Of a stretch of 64,000 nt of DNA, positions 11,201 to 21,762 are shown piece by piece. Each line of letters opens with the position of its first letter. Position 1 is the first letter of the stretch. The DNA comes from Ischnura elegans. Its lineage: Eukaryota; Arthropoda; Insecta; Odonata; Coenagrionidae. The notes beneath the pieces are model-generated. The model searched no databases. It was not told the DNA's origin and saw only the letters and a list, made by a program, of their open reading frames with translations. The stretch covers positions 91,047,851 through 91,111,850 of the forward strand of contig NC_060256.1 of assembly GCF_921293095.1 (NCBI RefSeq), given 5' to 3'. The translations under genes and the position numbers were made by a program.

Positions 11201-14200
11201 GCTTATACCTTGGATGTAAACACTTTTGTCATTTTGTTCATCGTTCATGGCTGCATTGTAAATCGCATGTTCTCTCCATTACAAATGTGTGACTGTCGCT
11301 GGACAAGGTCAATTAGTGCATTTATGTTTAGAGAAATTTTTACTGCTCCAGGTAGTTCATAACTTTTGATTACTAGAGGTGTATCATAGCCACATTTCTT
11401 GGTAAATAGCTGTCTCACAGATACAACACTTGATGCAAATGGATTTATTGACTATAAAGAAAAGAGTCGCGACAGTTTTTTTTTATTCATCCCAACAAGC
11501 CAGTTTTGATCTTCTTAAATTGACCAGTTTAGTTGCCGAGCGACATCATCTGGTACAAACATGGGAAATTTAAGACTATTTATGCAGTCATTGGGGAATT
11601 TCCTCCAAACCTTCCTCTTCCCTGAAAACTTTCCCAATGACCCAGTGGATATTTGTCCTAAATTTCCTGTATTTGAAACAGATGATATGGTGCAACCATA
11701 AAACTGGTTGGGTTACCTATGATAAATTTACAGTTTTTCATTTTATAATGACTGTTATCTTCTCTTTTGTTTAGTTCCACTCTGGGTTGGGAGAGGGGAA
11801 GGTGGTTGTCTTCCATCTTTACCTCCATCCTCAGCACCGCCTATGTCATGGCTCACCATCATGTATCTGCCAGAACAAGGAGCTCTGGACTTGACAGCAG
11901 ACTGTGGACCCAAGGGACAAAGGCAACTAGCCTGCAAGAAAGGAACCACGGTATGAACTCAGACTCTTACTGTGTTTGATTTCCCCTTAGCAACAGAAGC
12001 TAAATCTATCTTCAGTTACTTTATTTTCACTATAGCAGCCAAGCCCATGAGAAGCTTCCATGGTGAACAGTAATGATTAAAGTATAATAATAATAATGTC
12101 TGTAATTGTCACAAGTACCCCAATTATGATAATTTTAATATATTTGGACAGCACATTTAAAATCACCCATGCCCAGGTGGGACTCAAATCTGCGACCAAC
12201 GGTTTGGCAGGCAAGAACTTAACCCCGCCGCCACCAAGGCCAGCAATTATTACATTGTTACATTTCTGTTTATTAATGGTGAGCAAAAGGCTCTTGAAAA
12301 TGTGTTGAAAAATATAAATTATTTTTCAAACACCTTAATTATAGCAGGCAAATATTATTATCTATTCCTTTTATGCTTGCGGGTGAGCTTTTGTAAGAGC
12401 CCGGGCACTCTTGGAAGGTTTTGCTAATGGGGGAGGGGAGGTACCGAGAGAGTGGAGGAGCCAATTAAATGTTGCCAAATCTACATAGCCGCCCTTGTTT
12501 GTCAATGAACACGTCAGTGCCGAAACAATACACCAACTCATTTGGAGGGTGTTGACGATAATCCTTTCATAGAAGTCCATGACATTGACAGCTACCATCC
12601 TGAAAGAGGCAGGGGCACAGCTAAGAATTAAGGCTAGGGGGGTTTTAAGTGCAACTAATACTTTGGGGTGTGAGGGGTATTGCATACCCGCCAGGGTAAA
12701 TGGGAGTTGCGGGGGCCCTCCTCCAGAAAATTTTAAGATTAATGTTTCAAAATGACTAGTTTTACCACTTTAGGAGAGGTATTTGATTAATCCTAACACT
12801 ATTCTGTAAGTAATACTAAATCATTAAGTTAAATGGATTAAACTTAAAATTTTTTGAAAGTATACCGGGACTAGCCACGGTGATAACTTTTTACGGAGTC
12901 ACCCGCAATGCACAGATATTGCGAAAAATCCACAGAGGAAAAATCATTCGCCTTGACCGGGATTCGAACCCGGATCCCTCGATTTCCGGCCGAGTGCTTT
13001 AGCCAGTTAAGCTACCGAGGCGTCATTCTCCCCTGTGGAAATTTGTGGACTATACCGGACAAGGTGGTATGGACTGCTGAGCATATGATGCGACTAGCAG
13101 TCCAGGTCGTGCGCATGGCGCCACAGCCGTTACCGTTAAGTTATCACCGTGGCTAGTCCCGGTATACTTTCATAAGTCCAGAGCGAACACCTCTAGTGTT
13201 CAAAGTTCGGGCTTTGCTCTCTGGCTGTGGCGCCATGCGCACGACCTGGACTGCTAGTCGCATCATATGCTCAGCAGTCCATACCACCTTGTCCGGTATA
13301 GTCCACAAATTTCCACAGGGGAGAATGACGCCTCGGTAGCTTAACTGGCTAAAGCACTCGGCCGGAAATCGAGGGATCCGGGTTTTAATCCCGGTCAAGG
13401 CGAATGATTTTTCCTCTGTGGATTTTTCGCATTAAAAATTTTTCTGAGCTCTGGGGGAGGTTTTATCCCCAAAACCCCTCCTCGCTGCGCCACTGGAAAG
13501 AGGTACCGTTAGTGAAAGGCATACTTAAAGACATACAAGGGTAACGTGTTACATTTGGCAACACTGCACCATGAGCAGATCCACGACTTTAACTTGACGG
13601 AGGTGTGAGAGTAACTGACTGAGGCCACGCCTGCTGTTTGCTGATTGGCCAAGGGAAAGTCATGTGTCGAGAAACTTTCCTGCCCCTCCCCCCACTTGCT
13701 TCAGCCACACCAGCTCACCCACAAAGATAAAATGAACAGACTATAGTCCACATTAATTGAAGCATTGACATAGGGAAGGTAGTAAGTCACTAAATGGGAA
13801 TGTTACAGGAGACGAAAGAAAGAGGTTTCCCAACAGTGTGAAGTATATATTAGTGTACAAATTTCGTCAATTGTAGCGACTGATATATATTGTACCAATT
13901 GACTTTCAACCCTGTCAATGCCATTGGCATGTGCATGTACTACCTTCTCTTTAAAATATGAAATTTCGATTTTTTTTGTTGCTGCCTTTCCCATGTGAAC
14001 GCTTCAATTGTCATAGGAAAAAATTGCCCCAGATCAAGAATCAAACCATAATCGTGTGTCTCACAGCCAAAGTTACACGGTTCTTGGAAACCAGTGCCAA
14101 ATGTGATCTTTTCGCACTTCTTTCATTTCTAGACCGGTGAGGAGCTTGGATGGAGATTATCCTGCACTGAAGATCTGAGGCTGCACCTGGATGACCATGG

Positions 14201-15890
14201 GATGAGGCAGAGGCGTGGCAGACCTCAGACCCATGCACCACCCACGAGGCACAGGAGGGACCTCACAGGAACATCCATGACAACTACGCAAGCCTCCTCA
14301 CCCTCCGTGATGCCTCTGGAGGCGCAATCTGCCCCCCTGCCCTCACCAGTCCCCACAAATCCACACGGGACAACCCTACCTCCATCACCTGTGGACTCGG
14401 CCCCCTCCTCCACGGAACATCACGACTCTGGCAACGGCACCATGGAAATATCCTCAACCCCTCTTTCTTCATCAGAGGTGTCCTACCCCTCTTCTTCACC
14501 ACCAAGCAGTAGTATGTCTTCGTCCGCTTTTGTCACTTCAATGGCAAATGCAACATCACAGTCACCAGAACTGCATCTTCCCACATCAAGACCAACTCCT
14601 ACGCACAACTTGACTGTTTCCCTGACTGTGGTGATATCTCCAGCATCCTCAGAGGAGAATGATACAATGGAAGTAATCGGGCAGGAACTTTCCAAGACCT
14701 CTAACTCCCAGTCTGTGGGTGATGAAGTATTTTCTATCTCGAATGTTTCCCCCAATAATCCCGTCAAGATCGAGTCTTTGGACCCGCAATCCAAATCAGG
14801 CTCACAGTCAATTAGCATTGACGTGCTATACATTGAGCCCACGGCCACAAACCCACCAGCAGACCCAACCTCAACAAATTTGCCAACCAAATCATCCTCT
14901 GTCTCCTTCACACCCAAATCACCTCCAAACCTAGAAGACGCTACTTCAACATCGATGTCTGCTTCAACCACTACACAGTCCTTGAATCCAGAGACTTTCC
15001 AAGCCTCCACTTTGCAGCATGTTACAGGCACAGAGAGAACGACAGTGTCTCCCATTTTGCAGACCGACTCTCCATCGCCTACCACTGCCTCAATGTTACC
15101 TTTGAAGGACCTTCCAGAGACTTCCAAAGCTCCACAGACTGCATCCTCCAATCCAGAGTCGCAACACATGTCCCTCTTGCCTTCGCCTACCACTTCGGAG
15201 ACGACAACCAGTCAGTCCCCCTCCACGGAGGCTCTGTCCCAGTCAACAGAATCTCCAACATTCACCACCGAATCTTCCTCAGTCCCTTACATCCCAGACA
15301 CAAGGGTGGAGGTTTTAAAAGAGTACACATCTTCCGGCATGAAGAATTCCCCACCCAGAGATATTAGGATAACAGCAGTGGCTGGTGACGAGTTGGCAAA
15401 TCAGGTAGAACCCACAATACAGAACCCAGATGATAAGGATTCACTCAAAGACGCCCAGGACAAAACAGAGAATGAAATTTTGAAGCAAGATGATGATAGC
15501 GGTTTCCAGTGGATCAAGATTGGATCGGATAAGGACGTATCATATCAAAGCAGCCAAGAGAAAGTGATCCAGTCAACCGAGGTCCAGGACAAGGAAGAAT
15601 CCACTCTCACGCTGGTCCCCATGCCAGATGGCACCACTGTGGACCAGAAGAGTACAAGCAGTGCCACGAGCGCAAGCAAAAATGATGCTCGAACGGGGCA
15701 CGTGGAATTGGACGGAGAGTGGACCGAAGTGGGCACCTTGGATCCCGTGTCCGAGAGATTTCTCGAAGAGCGGGATGAAGTTGACAGTGACCTCTCCTCA
15801 CCGCCTCCGAGGCCGAACCGAAGCAGAAAATTGACGAGGCCACAAGGTCGCTCTTTCTACACTTACTTCCTCAGCCGAGTCCTCGGTTGA
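5111..15890 (+). CDS. C-type lectin-like / mucin-like protein gene, 3' part (4 exons)
   Basis: This is a gene-level entry; the coding exons are 5111-5231, 10654-10817, 11775-11950 and 14133-15890. All three junctions are GT-AG and join without a frame break (phases 2, 1, 0), giving about 738 residues to a TGA. The first two exons carry C-type lectin-like fold hallmarks in order: WIGL, FVW, YW, CVAL, a Trp before KGC, and FLC. The third exon has several cysteines, and the last is a long Ser/Thr/Pro-rich tail typical of O-glycosylated mucin domains. No EPN/QPD or WND calcium-site motif is visible, so calcium-dependent sugar binding is doubtful. No clear membrane segment is seen in the tail. By inference it is an extracellular or secreted protein. 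The first exon starts with two bases of a split codon, so at least one upstream exon with the signal peptide and N-terminal half of the fold is missing. The exact orthologue is not identified. Confidence 0.72.
6923..7110 (-). repeat. GGAGC-rich repeat, copy 1
   Basis: Read on the - strand it contains CGCTCCAGCC, several GGGAGC units, TGGACCACGAA and GTACTGGATTACGCCC. The same blocks occur in the same order on the + strand at 10390-10580. It is a diverged dispersed repeat whose exact ends are not resolved. Confidence 0.5.
7494..7752. mobile_element. Possible palindromic MITE
   Basis: A perfect 22-bp palindrome centred at 7634-7655 (AGTGGTTACACGTGTAACCACT minus ends) lies within a weaker, wider inverted arrangement ending near AAGCCTGCG and AAAAAGGCC. 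No target duplication was established, so the call is tentative. Confidence 0.35.
7753..8448. other. Non-coding intronic sequence with a weak internal duplication
   Basis: Two blocks (about 8038-8125 and 8196-8290) share ACGGAATGCTT, AGTTCAC and TTCTATCTC in the same order and spacing, suggesting an old tandem duplication of about 160 bp. No gene is seen. Confidence 0.4.
8533..8812. repeat. CAACGTTGT-rich palindromic array with 44-bp direct repeats
   Basis: The block GACAATATTGTCAGAACG recurs at about 8611, 8655 and 8699, a 44-bp period with three copies. The flanks GTTGCACAACG...TTGAAGTTCCCAGG and their reverse complement CCTGGGAACTTCAA... form outer arms of a palindrome. The core word CAACGTTG is itself palindromic. 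It is non-coding; frames through it are artefacts. Confidence 0.8.
9087..9357. mobile_element. Palindromic MITE nested in the foldback element
   Basis: The left arm begins ATTGGCTTTCGATG and the right arm ends CATCGAAAGCCAAT. Both arms continue inward for roughly 100 bp (GTATCCCA, TAGCATCAAATAT, ATCTCACGAG on both strands). No target duplication was determined. Confidence 0.7.
10390..10580 (+). repeat. GGAGC-rich repeat, copy 2
   Basis: It carries CGCTCCAGCC, GGGAGC units, TGGACCACGAA, then GAGCACTGGGAGC and GTACTGGACTACGCCCC, the same order as copy 1 on the opposite strand at 6923-7110. It ends about 75 bp upstream of the lectin exon at 10654. Confidence 0.5.
10654..10817 (+). CDS. C-type lectin-like fold exon (C-terminal half of the fold)
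   Basis: The acceptor is cctcgtag and the donor gtgggt; the exon enters at phase 2 and leaves at phase 1. It encodes NSHPMGMEGGYWLES..., then LCVALDPS, FRWRAKGCG and TATFLCQLP. The spacing of CVAL, Trp, KGC and FLC is the classical C-terminal half of a C-type lectin-like domain with its two disulphide-forming cysteine pairs. The EPN or QPD motif that would follow FVW is absent, and FRW stands where WND is expected. The sequence is locally GC-rich compared with the flanking intron, as expected for coding DNA here. Overlapping open frames on both strands are shadows. Confidence 0.75.
10818..11774 (+). other. Intron, nothing recognised
   Basis: It starts gtgggt and ends ttgtttag. The sequence is AT-rich and no repeat family was recognised. 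Confidence 0.6.
11775..11950 (+). CDS. Exon linking lectin-like fold to mucin-like tail
   Basis: The acceptor is ttgtttag and the donor gtatga; the exon enters at phase 1 and leaves at phase 0. In the frame set by the upstream exon it reads about 58 residues, with SWLTIMYLPEQGALDLTADC, then GPKGQRQLACKKGTT. It continues directly into TGEELGWRLSC at 14133. The paired cysteines and hydrophobic LTIMYL segment suggest a small disulphide-bonded extracellular unit. I do not recognise the family. The longer frames in the other two phases do not match the splice phases and were discarded. Confidence 0.62.
12155..12270 (-). repeat. tRNA-derived SINE-like repeat, family S, copy 1
   Basis: On the - strand it reads a degenerate Pol III promoter: GGGGCGGGGTTAAG...TGCCTGCCAAACC, then a B-box-like TTTGAGTCCCACCTGGG. 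The same arrangement occurs at 22035, 27430, 38630 and 59790. Length is approximate. Confidence 0.6.
12950..13022 (-). repeat. tRNA-like module in repeat family T, copy 1
   Basis: On the - strand a 73-nt cloverleaf can be drawn: acceptor GCCTCGG, D-arm GCTT...AAGC, anticodon arm CTCGG/TCGAG with loop CCGGAAA, and T-arm CCGGG-TTCGAAT-CCCGG. The nominal anticodon is GGA, but position 33 is C rather than U and there is no long variable arm, so a working tRNA-Ser is unlikely. The module is embedded in a repeat. Confidence 0.6.
13332..13404 (+). repeat. tRNA-like module in repeat family T, copy 2 (damaged T-loop)
   Basis: It is the same cloverleaf as copy 1, but the T-loop reads TTTTAAT in place of TTCGAAT, which destroys the B box. 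It is a pseudo-tRNA within the second arm of the inverted dimer. Confidence 0.6.
13504..14132 (+). other. 3' end of intron before the mucin-like exon, nothing recognised
   Basis: Unique-looking sequence ending in the polypyrimidine acceptor tttcatttctag. Short frames on both strands have no family features. Confidence 0.5.
14133..15890 (+). CDS. Terminal exon: Ser/Thr/Pro-rich mucin-like tail
   Basis: The acceptor tttcatttctag leads in phase 0 into 585 codons and a TGA at 15888-15890. The open frame extends upstream of the first ATG (14202) to the acceptor, so the ATG is internal. The first 25 residues continue the Cys-containing segment (WRLSC). After that, roughly 350 residues are dominated by Ser, Thr and Pro (for example MTTTQASSPS, TSETTTSQSPS). 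The C-terminal quarter is more acidic and charged, with DGEWTEVG and a basic end SRKLTRP. No transmembrane helix is evident. Such tails are generally heavily O-glycosylated. Low-complexity composition makes homology weak, so orthology must rest on the lectin exons. Confidence 0.8.
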   Translation, partial: TGEELGWRLSCTEDLRLHLDDHGMRQRRGRPQTHAPPTRHRRDLTGTSMTTTQASSPSVMPLEAQSAPLPSPVPTNPHGTTLPPSPVDSAPSSTEHHDSGNGTMEISSTPLSSSEVSYPSSSPPSSSMSSSAFVTSMANATSQSPELHLPTSRPTPTHNLTVSLTVVISPASSEENDTMEVIGQELSKTSNSQSVGDEVFSISNVSPNNPVKIESLDPQSKSGSQSISIDVLYIEPTATNPPADPTSTNLPTKSSSVSFTPKSPPNLEDATSTSMSASTTTQSLNPETFQASTLQHVTGTERTTVSPILQTDSPSPTTASMLPLKDLPETSKAPQTASSNPESQHMSLLPSPTTSETTTSQSPSTEALSQSTESPTFTTESSSVPYIPDTRVEVLKEYTSSGMKNSPPRDIRITAVAGDELANQVEPTIQNPDDKDSLKDAQDKTENEILKQDDDSGFQWIKIGSDKDVSYQSSQEKVIQSTEVQDKEESTLTLVPMPDGTTVDQKSTSSATSASKNDARTGHVELDGEWTEVGTLDPVSERFLEERDEVDSDLSSPPPRPNRSRKLTRPQGRSFYTYFLSRVLG

Positions 15891-18800
15891 GCTGCAGTTG
15901 CCACTTGGTTTTTTTGAAAGGGTGGATGGCCACACTTTGACAAGTGGGAGATAAGAGAAAGAGATAAATTTTGAGAACTTTTTTGCACCTCTTATATGTA
16001 AAAAAAAATGTTGTTTCTACTAAACGCAAAAACCAAGAAGAGTGTGAGGAGGAGGAATCCCTTTTTCTACTTTAAGAAATGGCCATCGTGACCCAAGTGC
16101 AAATCAATTGATTACAGCATTAGGTATGATTTTACCTTACAAAATTAATGAGAAAAGTGGATGGTTGTTACCCAATGAGAACCCACAAGATAATGCCACT
16201 AAAAAGATAGGAAGTTGGAAAGAATCTCTATGGTTTCCTGATGGGAGTATTATAATTTCTCTGATTTATGTTTTGAATTTGGCTTTAAACAGAAAGTAAA
16301 ATTAGCAAACCTTTCTCATGATCATTAGAGGATTCGTGAAGATCTAATGTTCTATTTCATTGGTAACTATATTTGAGTATGTACTCAGTTGGGCTAGAAT
16401 AGGTGCAGTATTTTGATTTAAAATAACATTTCCATGCATATATTTTGAAAATTCTCTTTTGCAAAATTCAAATGTTGGATATTTTTATATTCCCTAATGT
16501 TTTTAATGCTTTCATATTGTTGTGTCTCGAATCTCGAAATTAATTCACCGAGACAAGCAAGATAGCTCATTGAAAATATTCCTCGATTTCCCCTAATTTT
16601 TTTCATGACTGTTAGATAGTAGTAATTCATGATGAGTTATTTTATCTAATGGGCATAAATTTTAATCACTAACCTAAGCCTCGAGTGTCCAATATTCATT
16701 GAATTTTTGCTTAGTTGCATCTTTGATGCAGCAACTACAGTAGCTCATGTGCCTCAATAATTTGCCTTTCTTGATTGTTTCGTTCCTACAACAATATGCT
16801 TTATATCAAAAGTTTATACATTATCAATTCCTGTTAATCAAAAATTATTGTTTAGCCACCACCACAATCAGAATGAACCACTACAGTGCAATGTCCATAC
16901 ATGGGCAATGCCCACTCTCTGAACTTAATTTTCTGAACAAATAAAGCAAAGTTTTTAGGCATCAAATTGCACGGAGACCTTCGTGTTCCAAAATGGTACT
17001 GTTTTCTTATCATATGAGTTCTTTGCAAGTGGCTGTTAGTAGTTTTTTTTTAATTGTCTTAGAAAGCTGAATTTAGGGATATTCATTCTAAGAATACAAA
17101 TGTGATTGCTGAGATCATTCACGTGTGATTGCTGAGATCATTCACGAATGGCATATATTGTGGAATACCTGGACATGAAAACCGGAGTAGAAAAATGACA
17201 GGAAGGATTGACTTACCTTATAAATCACAAGACCTTTAATTGTCCAAATGATGGACAGTGTGTTACATATATTCAAAATCACCTCATGCAATGACATACA
17301 AAGTCAGAATTCAGTTATTCATTATATGTGAGATATGAATTTATTTTTTAAATATCATTCTTTCAAAAGGCAGGAAATCAGGCTCAGCCACCGTTGTAAA
17401 GGAAAAATTTGAAATACCCAAGAGAGTTTAAAAATGGTTTCCCAGATTCGTCACTCCTCCAAGCAGGTTAACTCTCCAATAAAAAAAGCTTCAAGTTCTT
17501 TTTGCGTTTCTCTTTTTGCTCTATCCCCTGCAACTCCATCTTTGGAGCAATTACCAGTGATGTTGCTAGCAAAACAAACACATTAGAACTCCAGTAATTG
17601 ATCAAAATTCCTTCATCTTTAAGTTAGCTGCTAGTAAATTATCCATTTTTGTTATCATGAGCCGAATGTATAGTATTTTTAAGATACAACGCCGATCTTT
17701 CATCATCAATTACAAAATTTTAGATACTAAATTAAGAAAAATTTATTGTCTTAGGTAACAGATCCTTACAGGTTGGTAGGCGCTACTAGGGTTACAGTGT
17801 CTTCACTTCAGCATTTTTGGATTACATTTTATTTGCTACTAAAAAAATAGACAATAACTGTCAGTGGCCCAAAGCAAAAACTGTATTGAGGCCACTGAAA
17901 GAAAACGGATCACTGAAAACTTTTAGACTTGTACTCATCCATCATTTCCAAAAAAATTGTGAGTGCATCACATTCAAGTTGGTGGAATCACCTTTGGCGA
18001 GTGACAAACTTTAAATGGTAGAGAGTAATGATAGCTTTTCCTTTATGCTGTGCTGAAATTGTGAGACGTTACGCAGTAGTTGGATAATTTTAACGTTGAC
18101 AGATATGCTTCTAGATTGTAAAATTATATCCCAATAAGGAATTACCTTTGATGGGTTACTTTAAATGTTGATACCAGTAAATTTCATAGCCGTCATAATC
18201 TCAATAGTAATCATCACTGGCATTTCATTTGAGTCATTACACATTAAGTTACCTATACACCAATAAACTTTTTCAACATTCAGAACATATAAATGTATGA
18301 TTTCTCCTTTCAAATGCCACCACTTTCTGTTACTGAAAGAGTTTATTATGGAAGTTCCAAGTGAAACGGAAATGCAATCAATGTAAATGAAAAACATTCC
18401 AGGTTGAGTAAGATTTTTCTTACCAAGTGAAATAATTTTTATTGCTGTGATTTTTATCATATATTATATGCATGGAAACTTCATCTTCATAAATGTATGT
18501 ACCTAACTGAGTGTGGATTGGTGAAACATGTGACATATGTGCAATAATATTCATCTTACAGAGCTTATCTGAGAAACCAGGCTATCATTTCCATTGATTT
18601 CAAAGCCATCATTAATATTTCGTTCATTTCTAAAGTTTCTAAAAATTAAGATTGGAACCAAAAGCCAATCTCTTATTATTCATATCCATTTCACCAATTA
18701 GGTAACTTCCATCTAGTCAATTAGAAAAGGGGTAGCAATGATCTTCTATGTGCCATTAAAAAGAAGAGTCTAGTTTTTAAATATTTTCTTTGTAGTAAAC

Positions 18801-20438
18801 CTACATATAGGTATATCATATATGGACAGTATTGAGATTTGAAATAAACAATTAATACTCAGTGTTTTCATTAACTTCTTTAATTTTTTTGCTACCTTAA
18901 GAGAACTTTATCTAAAAACTTCAGTTGCACTAAGGATTTGTTTATTTGATTTCATTTGTATGAGCCTATTAAAAATTGATAAAAACATTTTTAGGATTCT
19001 CCCTCTATGTACATAACATTAAATAGTATTTAAGAAAGTGTGAAATCATTTATCCCTCAACAATTGCATATTGTGAAGTTGCAGATACACAAGCACAATG
19101 TTGAAAAACCTGAATGTGTGTTTTTAAAGTGAATGGACTTAATAAAAATCATGAGTTTTCTAAAAACTGCATGCATACAGTGTCTAAGCACAATCATTAC
19201 AGTAACAAGCACATATATATCACTCTTAGTGATTACTAAGCACTAAGCCTTCCTCTTGCTGCTCTTTAGGCAGTGCCTTGTTTATCTCAAGAATAAAATA
19301 ATATGCACTACTCTGATGCTATCTGAATGCCTTCCTGTATTGTCTGCTGATTGTTTGACTGAATGATATGGGAAAATATTCAAGTATTTTTGCACAGAAA
19401 TGTATCTACTTGCTTTTTTTTATTAATTCCAGGAGAGATGTTTCAGGTATTTCTATTCTTGCAGTTTAGTTATATTGAAACAGGTAATATTATTTGCTTA
19501 TGTTCCCTAATAGGAAAAAAATTAAGATCACTTGTTCTTAAGGAATGTTTTCTTAACTTTTGTAGACACTTAATGTTTAATGTAAAACTTTGCACATAAA
19601 ATAAATGTACACAGCAGTGTATGGATACAATCATGTTTGTAAATTTATTCATACCACGAACTATATAATACATAGCCAACAAAGAAAAGACGGCGACAAG
19701 GGTTACACTGAAAACTGTGATTGCACTGGTACAAAATTTGTATAATTAGAGAATTATTAAGTCCCTAAGAGTTACCAATACCTTATTATGGTGTTAATGA
19801 TATACTTTCCACTTCTTCCTTGAAGGTAAACCCTAAAATATCACTATGTTGAATTTCTAATGCACTCTTAAAATGCGCTTGAAGATTCACTCAAAGCAAT
19901 CATAAAGTAATGGTAATTCATATTATCTCCATAACACGAAGAATCAATTTCATTTCAAAAATCCTCTCCACCAGCACTGAAAACATTGGTATGTGTGTGA
20001 AAGTATGATTTTAAAACAACTAACAAAAAGAGCCACCATGGGCATTGGATTAGTTGAGTTCATCAAATAGAAGGCTTCACTGACTGATTTAGGTGGAGAG
20101 ACCAGCACCAGTGTTGGCCTGATGTTGAGCCAAAGTTTCATGACATTGCATCGAGCATCAGTTTTTTAGGTGTGTGGAAACAACCAAAAGGTTTTTCATG
20201 AAAATACCAGAGACTAGCCAGAGGCATACCCTCACAGAGTCACCAACAAGTACACGATGAAGAGTCAAAAATCCACTGAAGATATGTAATCATCTACAGC
20301 TATTCTTTACATATCATACCATAGCAGTTCAAGTGGTAAAACATGGCATAAAATTGGGAGAATGCTATAGGACATAGACATTATTCATGGAATGACCGTG
20401 AACCAGACAGCATCATTTCCCTAAGGATTCACCCATAA
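15891..20438 (+). other. Probable 3' UTR and intergenic sequence
   Basis: After the TGA at 15888 the sequence is AT-rich and without recognised elements. AATAAA occurs at 16940-16945 among other places, so a 3' UTR of about 1 kb is possible but unproven. A 21-bp unit, GTGATTGCTGAGATCATTCAC, is nearly doubled in tandem at about 17102-17146. No gene is seen. Confidence 0.4.
16940..16945 (+). terminator. Candidate polyadenylation signal of the lectin-like gene
   Basis: AATAAA, about 1.05 kb after the stop codon. It is one of several such hexamers in AT-rich DNA, so weak evidence. Confidence 0.25.
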
Positions 20439-20442
20439 TAGG

Positions 20443-21087
20443 GTGGTTTCCTATTACATATTTCTGGCCTAAATCGAAGTATGCATTTCACCCCCTTAGA
20501 TTTTTAAATGAAGATATTTATTTTTTGCAATTAAACGAAAAGTGAAAATTTTCAAGCACGCGAAAATGCGACGGCTAAGTGGGAATGCTGGGAAAATTCT
20601 GTGCGATGTATTTCTGGTTTCCACTGCCGCCGTGTGAGATGACCTTGGGGCGAGGCTTTGAGTGCTGATATGATGCAGGCGGATAGCAGGTAGCAGAGTA
20701 CCCTGCTAGCACGTAGCGCTTGGCTTAAATAAGGATTATTAATACCCTACCAAACGAAGGAAACTTTCCGAACTTAGGTAATTTTAATGGGTGATTATTA
20801 AGACATGTTTCCTAGAGCTCTGTGCCTCATGTATGCATTTGTAATCTCAGACAATGTAAAACTCCTATCTCCTCGTATAGAAACTAGGTCCTTGTGACGT
20901 CACGTGAAGTGGCATCGCATGGGCGCCAATCTGGCCTTTTTCAAATGAGAATAAAATTGACCAATGCCATTCCTCTAAAATGGGCTTTCTAAAACCAAAT
21001 AATTTGTATATCATGAATACACTAATGGTGGGTAAGGAATCGCAATCAATGCATTTCGTTTTCTTTGATGAAGGAAATTACCCTATT
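20443..21087. mobile_element. Possible short inverted-repeat element
   Basis: The left end ATAGGGTGGTTTCCT and the right end GGAAATTACCCTAT form an imperfect inverted repeat of about 15 bp. No convincing target duplication was found, and the interior has no coding sign. Confidence 0.35.
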
Positions 21088-21433
21088 GCTCGTCGAAATG
21101 CAAACATTCAATGAAGCACTCTTGCCTTGGTTGGAATTAAAATCCGGGTCTCCTAAATTTGCCCCATGCATTCTACCACTTAAACTACAAAGGCACCTTC
21201 TCTCTCTGTGGAGTTTTGTTGGCTTCAAAGGGAAAATGGTCTGATGGCACCAAAGGGTTTCTAAAATGATAGTATTATATGTTTCTGAAAATGATAAAAA
21301 TCTTCCATTGAATAGACTTCTCTCGGGTTTGTGCACGGGTAATAAAATCTAAGGTAGCTGATGTTTCGGGGTTCGTCTCGTTACCAGAAGTAGCCTTGAG
21401 AATGGGTAGCGAGACAGAACCCAAAATATACAT

Positions 21434-21620
21434 GAATTGCCATGAGAAAAAATTCTATGGCCATGGGAAAATGCCATGGAAATTAAAGAACCTGGATAGC
21501 GTAGTGGTCTGCACATTGGCCCGGAAAGCCAAAGGTCCGCAGTTTGATTCCCGGTCCAGGGGAATTTTTTCTATTGGCAATTCTTGTATATTTCACCGCC
21601 CTTCACGTGGCAGGGTTAGA
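21434..21620 (+). repeat. tRNA-derived SINE-like repeat, family G, copy 1
   Basis: It contains GGATAGCGTAGTGGTCTGC (A-box region), GGCCCGGAAAGCC (anticodon-arm-like) and AGTTTGATTCCCGGTCC (B-box region). This is a Pol III promoter layout. It is repeated in direct orientation about 310 bp downstream. Confidence 0.65.
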
Positions 21621-21762
21621 AATATAACACATACCACTTTGCGCAGCTTTAGCACAGGTTTGAGGCTCTCAACCCGTTGTGGCTTCTTGGAAGTCCTTTC
21701 TCCCTCACGTTGCCATCATTGGTGGACTGCGAGGGCCTAACACCTAGTACCATGAGCCTCGG

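Larger units (their letters stand above)
12856..13431. mobile_element. Inverted dimer of a tRNA-like repeat (family T)
   Basis: It is inserted in the hAT MITE at TTAAAATTTTTT (12844-12855) and TTAAAAATTTTT (13432-13443), an approximate 12-bp duplication. The first unit, 12856-13171, lies on the - strand and is bounded by 34-bp inverted repeats starting GAAAGTATACCGGGAC. The second, about 13196-13431, lies on the + strand. The two together form a near-palindrome of roughly 240-bp arms, which is why two nearly identical frames appear on opposite strands. Confidence 0.8.
12610..13495. mobile_element. hAT-type MITE, second copy of the 411-1266 family, with an insertion
   Basis: The left end is CAGGGGCACAGC and the right end GCTGCGCCACTG; it is flanked by GAAAGAGG on both sides (12602-12609 and 13496-13503). 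Left and right parts match the 411-1266 copy (shared AATTAAGGCT, GTGCAACTAATAC, TTAATCCT, GAGCTCTGGGGG). A 576-bp tRNA-like inverted dimer interrupts it. Confidence 0.88.

Noticed and set aside
12908..13398. Two nearly identical 'proteins' on opposite strands
   Set aside because: They are the two arms of the inverted tRNA-like dimer, not genes.
14483..15193. Long open frame of 236 codons on the - strand
   Set aside because: It lies fully opposite the Ser/Thr-rich exon; low-complexity coding DNA often leaves the antisense frame open. No family features.
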